Shown here: in pieces, positions 56,643 to 64,000 of the stretch
Position numbering within the stretch: the first letter of the stretch is position 1
How the letters are laid out: every line of letters begins with the position of its first letter
Assembly (NCBI GenBank): GCA_944989445.1
Contig: CALYLW010000697.1
Span: 62,001 to 126,000, forward strand
Source of the DNA: Ampullaceana balthica
Taxonomy: Eukaryota; Mollusca; Gastropoda; Lymnaeidae
Direction of reading: 5' to 3'
DNA length: 64,000 nucleotides
Notes under the pieces: generated by a model
Seen by the model: only the letters and a program-made list of their open reading frames with translations
Databases searched by the model: none
Told to the model about the DNA's origin: nothing
Made by a program: the position numbers and the translations under genes

Positions 56643-58650
56643 TTTATTAAGTTTTTGTTTCTAGTTTAAAGGTAAAGTGCAAATAAAAATCAAGTGTCCC
56701 CTGTGTAGTAGAGGCTATTTTGATATGTGAGGTTAAAATTTCCGTTATCTTTGGAGATCCTACAGGATAATAGAGAATGATACAGCATCTAATTTATCAG
56801 GCTATCTCCAAAATTCCTGCACTCCATAAAGGAAAAGAACCCTTGCTGTAGGAAATGCATGCCTTAAGATTTTCCGTTCAAGTTTAATGGTGATGTTTGT
56901 GCATCACTGTTCATAAAAAGTCTTATAGGTTCCCTAGGCCCCAGACGGTGTTTCATACATGGACTTGACCTTAATAATATTTAGACTGTCCTTAAGCTTT
57001 CATTAGTCCAAAAGTTAAACCACAGCCATCTGAATTCTATATGTGTTTTGTAATTTGATTAGTATGTCGTGTGTGGCCCATGCGGGAAGATAACATTCAC
57101 TAGCCATCGGTTTATTGTCAAAGGACTTCTATTGGTTTTAGAGTCATTTTGTTTTTTAAACAGTCCCAATGGGAATCGGCCATAAAACTTCATAAAAGCC
57201 AGTGGAACGCCACGAGTAGAGAGTACGGTACTGCCCCGCTTCATCTTCCAGTGGGCGCATTTGATAGGCTTACAGTGGTTATTTTAGTCATAAATCAAAG
57301 TAGTTGTTGATTGCTACACGATTCCGCGTGGCTGTCTAGTCCAAACAGGTGGCAACCATATAAAAATGGCTGGAATTAAATTCCACTTGAAGAAATTATA
57401 TTGAACTTTCCTCTCCACCCCTCTGGTTTTTCTCAAAATTAACAAAGTTATATATTAAAATATTAAGCATTTGTAATATCGTCTCTTTTACCTGGAGAAA
57501 TTCAGTTTTTAACCCCATTCCTCCAACGTGGAGTTCCCCGTGGACGCGTCTATAAAGTGTGGCTATATATTGACCTTGTTTTGGTGGAATTTTATACATT
57601 TCTACTCGGCAGCTGTGTTTGTGTGTGTGTGTGTATTCACGTCTCGGTGTTCTGGAATGTAAGTCAGGTCTGGTTCCGCTCTAAGGAATGACTTGGAGGC
57701 AATCATGTGGAACAGATATCCTCATGGGTAATTAAGTCGCCAGCCATGCGTGACGTCGGCATTTGAGCTGAGAGTCGAAAAAATGATTACATTTGACTTT
57801 GATCTGATGAAGAATTTATGTTTGTGTCTTTATTATTATTTTGTTCAATGGTAATTCATTGGACGACTAAGACCAAAACAGTTTGTTTCAAAGGTGCCAC
57901 TGATATTCCCAATGCCCATCGCCCATCATCATAATAAAAAAATAATTTGGACGGAAGCTCAATTCCACGACAGACACTGTTAAGACTTAGTCCATGGCCA
58001 TAATCCCGGCAGTTTGATTCATTACTGTTCCGTCGGGCGGATTGGCCCAGAAATATTCTGTCGGGCGGATTGGCCCAGAAATATTCTGTCCGACGAGTTG
58101 CACAATGACCTTCTTCGGGTCCATGACCATAACCTCCGCAAGTGGACCCATCACCTGTTACGTCTTATGAACTCTTCAAGAACCGCCTTGATAAACGTTT
58201 ATTTACCCCCCCCCCTTTTTTTTCCCCCAATATTTTGTTTACCTGTTGACTGAATTCCACAACGGAGAAGGTAAACGACCTTCAGGATCCACTGTTAATT
58301 TATGTATCATTAGTTTTCTATGTCACGGCTCATAAATATTCAAGTATTTAGTGGTGTGATTTCTTTCTGAGGGGAATTTCTGGTGCTTAAAAAATATACT
58401 TCTGAAGTCTTTGAAATAGATGTCTGCCTGCACAAAGGCAATAAATTTAAGGGAAAGGGAGAGAATTTAATGAGAGCATTGGGTTGAAAGGCTCTGAGTT
58501 ATTTATTTATGTGGGGGTTGGGGGGGGTCGAATTACAATGTATTTACGGAGTTCTCGCTCTTTGTTCAGAGCTTCCCGAGTTGTCATATGTGGGGATCGT
58601 TATTTGTCAAAATTAAGATCATTCTCGTGATTGTTTTCACACGGGACACG
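56643..58650. other. intron sequence, unassigned
   Basis: No exon recognised. At about 58,030-58,090 a 35-bp segment with GTCGGGCGGATTGGCCCAGA is tandemly duplicated. A following frame fragment reading ELFKNRLDKRL (58,160-58,195) resembles the FKxRLDK end of some LINE proteins. Confidence 0.4.
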
Positions 58651-58656
58651 CTAGTT

Positions 58657-58848
58657 TTCACTGATGTCTTTACTGATGTCACTCTAGTTATTACCGATGT
58701 CACTGTAGTTATTACCGATGCCACTCTAGTTATTACCGATGTCACTCTAGTTATTACCGATGTCACTCTAGTTATTACCGATGTCACTCTAGTTATTACC
58801 GATGTCATTCTAGTTATTACCGATGTCACTCTAGTTTTCCTTGATGAC
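58657..58848 (+). repeat. 21-bp minisatellite, ~9 copies
   Basis: Unit GATGTCACTCTAGTTATTAC + C with edge variants (TTTTC, GTAGTT, GCCACTC). 21 is divisible by three, which explains the open frames on both strands. Confidence 0.92.
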
Positions 58849-61320
58849 ACATCTTTGTCCTGTTTGTGTTTTCCGTTGCATAGTTCACCCCTCCGCCCCG
58901 ATCCTTCATCTAACGTTTCTAGCAGAAATTAAATGCATCCATTTTTATTTATGTTTCGATCCTGTTGAAAACGTTTCATTAATGTTTCATTAATAAAATA
59001 ATTAAACACAATCCATTACTTGTTCTGTAACATTAATTCCATACCGGTAAATCCGGTAGCTCTTTTCGCGATAATCCCCCACAATTTTCCCCAATCAAAG
59101 TACGGGGAAGACATAGGAAACACCTAATACATCACAATGAAACGGATTTCAACTGGTTCCCCATTCCGCTCCACGAGATCACTGATCCCGACAGAGCGGA
59201 GCAGCCGAGGTTGTTATCCCCCCCCCCACCTCTTTCCCTAGTGACAAAAAGCAACAAGATATCGGGGCCGCGGATCGTTGTCTAGTGATTTCACCACATC
59301 AGAATGTCCGTTTACCGGTGCTCACCCCCCCACCCAACCCAGGAATTTTTTTTTAATATATTTTTTGTTCTCCCACCCACCACCCACCACACCGAGCCTG
59401 TCAGAAATGAAATGCAAAGAGAAGGCGATGGCAAAATACTAGATTTTAAAAAAAATAATAATTTCCCCCACAGAAGTAGTCTGTAAGGGAATAGACATCA
59501 TCCTTTATTTTCTTCTGTTACCTTTTAGTCTCAATTACACTCCTTCCCCACCCCCAAAAGAAGAAAAAAAGATAAAAGATACAGGCAATTAATAATAAAA
59601 TGTAAAAGAAGTGTCTTGGGCCATAGGGGTTCTTTATCAAAGTACTCCCCCCCTCCCCTTTTTCCAAATCTCCTGACCACCCCCTCATCTCGACCACCCC
59701 AACCTCCCTCCGCGAAAAAGAAGGGGAAAAAACCGTAATGATGTTTTAAATTATTGAATTTGATAGATATACTTCATTGCTCTGAACAACATTCCTCTGA
59801 ATGTTTGTATTTCTGAATAAAATTATTTTAACACCAATTAAATCTAACATAAATGTTAGTTACAATTCTAACAGAGGAACAATAATTAAGTGGAGTGGAG
59901 ACTTCCCAATGTTATGGGGAGGGGGGGGGGAATGTCAGTTTCTTTTTCTTTTTTTTCGAAGTATTTTTGGTGTCTCTTAAGCTTCAATACCATTAGCTTC
60001 GTTCTAACTTGAGCAAACACAGACAACAAATACAGAAGAGAATGTGAAGGAAGAAAGGTCTGAAGTCTGAAATACATGGCTGATTCTTGCTGAAATACAT
60101 GGCTGACTCTCGGTCGAAAGAGGCGATGTCACCGGGTAGGAGCTATGCGTCATTCAAATGTCAACACCGGTGCGGTATTCCAGGTCCACGGCATTGGAAA
60201 CCGTTTAACAAGTCTGAGAAGTTAATTTTCTTCCCTGCTAATTCCCCCGGGCGTCTATTTTAAGGCTGCCGCGCGAGGACGTGGCGAGGGTAAAGACTTG
60301 TTTGGACATAGGACGACATGCTTGTTTTTTGTGGGTGGTGGTGGCGGCTAACGTCCGATAAATAATTGGGGCGTGATGACAACATTGGGCGGTATAACTC
60401 CCCCCTCCCCCGGGGCCCAAACAAAAGTTGAGCCATCGTAGTACTGTGGCAGCTTCCGGTAGGATAGAACATGTGAGGTTGAATTAACTACCGACTGGAA
60501 ACCCGAAGAAGTCATCCGGGTACACGTAGTTTTTGTACACGCCTTTCTTTACCCACATCTCTTTACCCCTTATGAAAAATAAATACAAATGTAAAGAATG
60601 TCCAAAATGAAAATACAAATGTTAGTGGTGTCGAATCTCAACATTCCCATCAATTAAATTTTACATTATGTTCGCCAGAAGGGGAAAAAAAAGTAAACAA
60701 TTTGACAATAGCTTTGCTTTTCCTCCTCCCACCCCAATTTCCAGAGCACATCCAATGCTTTGTGTATTTGCACAAATTTATAGAGCCGATTCAAAATGTC
60801 CGATTATGGCATGGATGACCATGTCGCGGTAACAGGACTTTTCCTTTGCCACGGCTCAGCACAGGGGCTTGTTCAATGATACAGTCACACCACGCGCCGG
60901 TGGTTTTCTCCTGTGCCCCCCCCCCACCCCACAACGGTACGTGATGCTCGTCATGCCCACACCTTCCTCCACGGTTGACTGACCGATAGTGATCGCCTGA
61001 CCTTGTCACCTGGGTCTTCACCCCCCCCCCGACCCCTACTTTTTTCACCCACCTCCAACCGCTCTATCCCCCCCCCCTTCTTTCTCTTTTTTTATTAGCA
61101 CACGCCAAAGGTTCCATTTCACCCTCTCCCAAACAACAAGATGTTAACTCTTACAAGACGTTTTCGCTGGATTAAAAAAAAAGAAGAGAAAAAAAAATCT
61201 TTTTACTAGCATGTTAAAGCTGATTTGAATAGATTCCATAAGCCCATAAATTTTAGATTTTTATTCAAACCACTTTTTATTTGACTTTAAGATAAAAGAC
61301 GTTAATTTTCATGTATCGGC
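58849..61320. other. intron sequence with many poly-C runs
   Basis: No exon recognised. Frequent C-rich homopolymer tracts near 59,220, 59,325, 59,648, 60,400, 60,918, 61,022 and 61,068. Confidence 0.4.
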
Positions 61321-61339
61321 ACGAATTATGTGCGTTTAA

Positions 61340-62320
61340 ATATCATAAACTACGTCAGTAGAACTTAAGAAGCATTTCTTTAGAACAACACCACTATGTC
61401 CATAAAACTAAAGAACTATGTCCTTAGAACAAAAGAATCATCCCATAGAATTAAGAATTATATCAATAGAACTGAAGAACCGTGTACATAGAAGTGAGAA
61501 CTATATCAGTAGAACTGAAGATCCGTGTGCATAGAAGTAAGAACTATATCAGTAGAACTGAAGAACCGTGTACATAGAAGTGAGAACTATATCAGTAGAA
61601 CTGAAGATCCGTGTGCATAGAAGTAAGAACTATATCAGTAGAACTGAAGAACCGTGTACATAGAAGTGAGAACTATATCAGTAGAACTGAAGATCCGTGT
61701 ACATAGAATTAAGAACTATATCAGTAGAACTGAAGAACCGTGTACATAGAAGTGAGAACTATATCAGTAGAACTGAAGATCCGTGTGCATAGAAGTAAGA
61801 ACTATATCAGTAGAACTGAAGATCCATGTGCATAGAAGTGAGAACTATATCAGTAGAACTGAAGATCCATGTGCATAGAAGTAAGAACTATATCAGTAGA
61901 ACTGAAGAACCGTGTACATAGAAGTGAGAACTATATCAGTAGAACTGAAGATCCGTGTACATAGAATTAAGAACTATATCAGTAGAACTGAAGGACCGTG
62001 TACATAGAAGTAAGAACTATATCAGTAGAACTGAAGATCCGTGTACATAGAATTAAGAACTATATCAGTAGAACTGAAGATCCGTGTACATAGAAATAAG
62101 AACTATATCAGTAGAACTGAAGGACCGTGTACATAGAATTAAGAACTATATCAATAGAACTGAAGAACCGTGCACATAGAAGTAAGAACTATATCAATAG
62201 AACTGAAGAACCGTGTACATAAAATTAAGAACTATATCAATTGAACTGAAGAACCGTGTACATAGAAGTAAGAACCATGACCTCAAAACTAAAAAATCAA
62301 ATATATAGAACTTAACAACT
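61340..62320 (+). repeat. 43-bp minisatellite, ~20 copies, with dimer structure
   Basis: Unit AACTATATCAGTAGAACTGA + AGAWCCGTGT + RCATAGAAGTRAG. In the left-central part two unit types alternate: GAAGAACCGTGTACATAGAA + GTGAG and GAAGATCCGTGTGCATAGAA + GTAAG. This gives an ~86-bp dimer from about 61,475 to 61,720. Outer copies are degenerate. The array continues past the hAT insertion as decayed units at about 63006-63090. Confidence 0.93.
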
Positions 62321-62328
62321 ATTTCCAT

Positions 62329-62997
62329 TAGGGCTGTTCACGATTAATTTAAATTTAATTGTTAACTTTTGAAAAATTAACGATTAATTAATCGGTAATT
62401 TCGATTAAAGCCAAAAAAAAAGATTTAAATTATGTTATAAGTTATTATAAGTAACACTTATTAAACGTTCTTGTTGAAAATCTAAATAACACTGGAATGT
62501 CTCCTTTATATGTCTAAGTCTAATTGACAATATAACCAGCCGAGCTGAACAATCATTCACATGGAACTGAGGTAACTGGTATGCTCAAAACGGTCTTGGC
62601 AAGGAATGACATTATTGGATATGGGTCTTCATTAAGTTTCCACCATTGTAGAGGGTTAATGGATTCAGGAACCTTCATCTCCATTTTGTAACGCAGTAAT
62701 TCATCAGAAGAGCTGTCGTCATTTACTGCCATTAGCTTAATACGCTTTTCATTTGGTTTGATAAGTAGGCGAAGTGTTAGAACCATGGTAGGCAAACTTT
62801 ATCAACATTTTGAACATTCCTGTCAGTCAATACACTGTAGTTTAAAACCAAAATGTTCGTGTAATCGTCAGGAAATTTATTATTTATCGACCGCTATTTT
62901 TTATTATTTTTGTTTTTACATTTTGGCTTCCAATAATTTTTAAGTGATGGGTCGATTAATCGTAAAAAAATTTTAATCGTTAATTTCCGCATCCCTA
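62329..62997 (-). mobile_element. hAT element, TAGGGCTG family (copy 3), BED and hAT-C remnants
   Basis: A 669-bp copy with ends TAGGGCTGTTCACGATTAAT and GTTAATTTCCGCATCCCTA, flanked by a perfect 8-bp duplication ATTTCCAT (62321-62328, 62998-63005), inserted into the 43-bp array. It is inverted relative to the copy at 19279. On the minus strand a decayed BED finger is followed within about 100 bp by the hAT C-terminal dimerisation region. The central catalytic part has been deleted, so the element is non-autonomous. Confidence 0.9.
62505..62850 (-). pseudogene. internally deleted hAT transposase (BED + dimerisation region)
   Basis: Minus strand, N to C: FAYHGSNTSPTYQTK (BED finger tail, about 62,800-62,760), then in another frame MEMKVPESINPLQWWKLNED and PYPIMSFLAKTVLSIPVTSV. 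The latter is the hAT dimerisation signature (PLxWW...P...LA...LSIPxTS). A TGA then interrupts and the reading continues LFSSAGYIVN with further stops. Missing catalytic region, frameshift and at least three stop codons: dead. Confidence 0.8.
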
Positions 62998-63090
62998 ATT
63001 TCCATAGACCCAAGGACCATGTCCATAGCACTAAAGAAGCACGTTGATAGTACTGAAGAACAATGTTCATAGAACTAAGAAACGTGTACA

Positions 63091-63930
63091 CACATTGGGG
63101 AATGAAATTCTTTGATGTCCTGAAAATCTCCTGTCTATTTTTTTATAAAAAATGATCTCCTTGAATTACATAATTGTTCCTTAATATATTCTGACATTTG
63201 ATTTTTACTGGGGTTGGGGTGAACAGAGATTCTTCCTCCAGATCTTTTTATTTTTTTCTCTCCAATCATTGAGATGTCAGTTTTCTAGGGACCAGCTGAC
63301 TTATGATAGTTGATTTTTGTTTTTAGTAATGTCCAGGATTTTTCTATTTGGTCCTGGAAAGTTCCTTGAAATCTCATGTGTTTTGAGTACAGCGGTGGTT
63401 AGCACAGACAACTGCTTAATATATGTACTGTACCATATAAACAAAAATAAGCAGAACAATTAAACCATGTCTGTTGCAAGTAGCCATTCATTAATGTCAC
63501 ATTCCATTTGTTACATCCCCCCCCCGCCCCTTTTTTTCTGTGCTTGCATTTCAACTGAACACCAGACATTACATGTCAGGCTTAGCTTGCTTTTGGTAAA
63601 ACAAATTGTTTGTAAGACTGGGAGTGGGTGGGGGAGCAGTTTCATCATTCACCATTGTGTGCTGTCCTACTATAGCTGCCACCAAATAACAGCTGTTGTT
63701 CCATCTCATGTTTAAAAGACAATTGTAAAAAAAACAATTTTTTTAATATGGTACATGTACTTCCACAATTATGGTCAGTTTTTTTTTGTGTGGCCCTTAT
63801 GGAAGAAGTTTAAAAATTTAAAGCTAAAAGATAATTTTATCTCCATTTAATTCTGAATACATGAAAACTGTTTTAGTAAATATCTTTGTCTGGAAGCACT
63901 CACCCTGAGTTGTTCATCATTTGTTTGCAG
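63091..63930. other. intron sequence, unassigned
   Basis: The end of the 8.8-kb angiomotin intron; no exon or repeat recognised before the acceptor at 63929-63930. Confidence 0.4.
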
Positions 63931-64000
63931 GTGTGAACACAAGTCGTTCCCCAGTTAGTTTGGCAGAGTCAGACTACAAGATCAAGTTGGCAGAGAAAGA
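63931..64000 (+). CDS. angiomotin family, exon truncated by window edge
   Basis: Acceptor CATTTGTTTGCAG at 63929-63930. The first two bases complete the Gly codon begun at 55153. The frame reads VNTSRSPVSLAESDYKIKLA and runs off the window. The AEKE-type ending resembles the QLAEKEYE stretch of the angiomotin coiled coil. Its match to the family is weaker than for the two preceding exons, but the phase and splice site fit. Confidence 0.72.

Noticed and set aside
56299..56669. Three overlapping ~110-codon frames in the 19-bp array
   Set aside because: 19 bp is not a multiple of three, so the repeat cycles through all frames without stops; all three plus-strand frames being open shows this is repeat composition, not coding.
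58588..58932. 114-codon frame of a Thr/Val-rich repeat (TDVTLVI)
   Set aside because: 21-bp minisatellite artefact inside an angiomotin intron; the minus strand is open as well.

Overview
This is a eukaryotic, intron-containing, AT-rich and very repeat-rich window, best read as a mollusc (probably gastropod) genome. The kingdom-level call rests on spliced exons with GT-AG boundaries, a eukaryotic tRNA-Thr(AGT), tRNA-derived SINEs, non-LTR retrotransposon tails and hAT/pogo-type DNA transposons. The mollusc call is an inference from the style of the repeats and is less certain.

Protein-coding content is sparse. (1) On the minus strand at 8.4 kb and 25.5-26.6 kb are two secreted-protein genes, of 95 and 384 residues. 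I recognise neither as a named family, but both are built from the same four-cysteine module, C-x(16-19)-C-x(10-15)-C-x(12)-C, once in the small protein and four times in the large one. Both also have a plausible 3' splice site about 25 nt upstream of the start codon. This looks like a small local family with an apparently undescribed cysteine domain, and it is the most interesting coding signal here. (2) From 51.16 kb to the right edge on the plus strand lie five exons of an angiomotin (AMOT family) gene, incomplete at both ends. It has two PPxY motifs and the start of the conserved AMOT coiled coil; phases agree across every junction. (3) An intronless tRNA-Thr(AGT) sits at 31.2 kb on the minus strand.

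The rest is repeats. A 5.1-kb satellite (47-bp unit, about 109 copies, 11.3-16.4 kb) carries a GTCATGTGAC E-box-like palindrome in nearly every unit and shows a 9-unit (423 bp) higher-order period. It is followed at once by a 42-bp array (16.5-17.1 kb). At least ten further minisatellites (55, 22, 36, 19, 21, 43 bp and others) lie mostly in and around the angiomotin gene; the 36-bp array ends about 40 bp before an angiomotin splice acceptor. DNA transposons include three copies of one hAT family (TAGGGCTG ends, 8-bp duplications; two retain BED and/or hAT-C remnants), several short hAT-like MITEs with 8-bp target duplications, a pogo/Tigger-like element with TA duplication, a 0.5-kb foldback and a 0.6-kb TIR element. 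Retroelements include fragments of several non-LTR families and two tRNA-derived SINE families; one SINE shares its 3' tail with a LINE fragment 3 kb away.

Region by region: 1-11.3 kb, transposon remnants plus the 95-aa gene; 11.3-17.1 kb, satellite block; 17.1-25.3 kb, transposon-rich; 25.4-26.7 kb, 384-aa gene; 27-36 kb, SINE, tRNA, LINE and TIR element; 36-50.4 kb, mostly unassigned intergenic or upstream sequence with minisatellites; 50.4-64 kb, angiomotin exons with repeat-filled introns.
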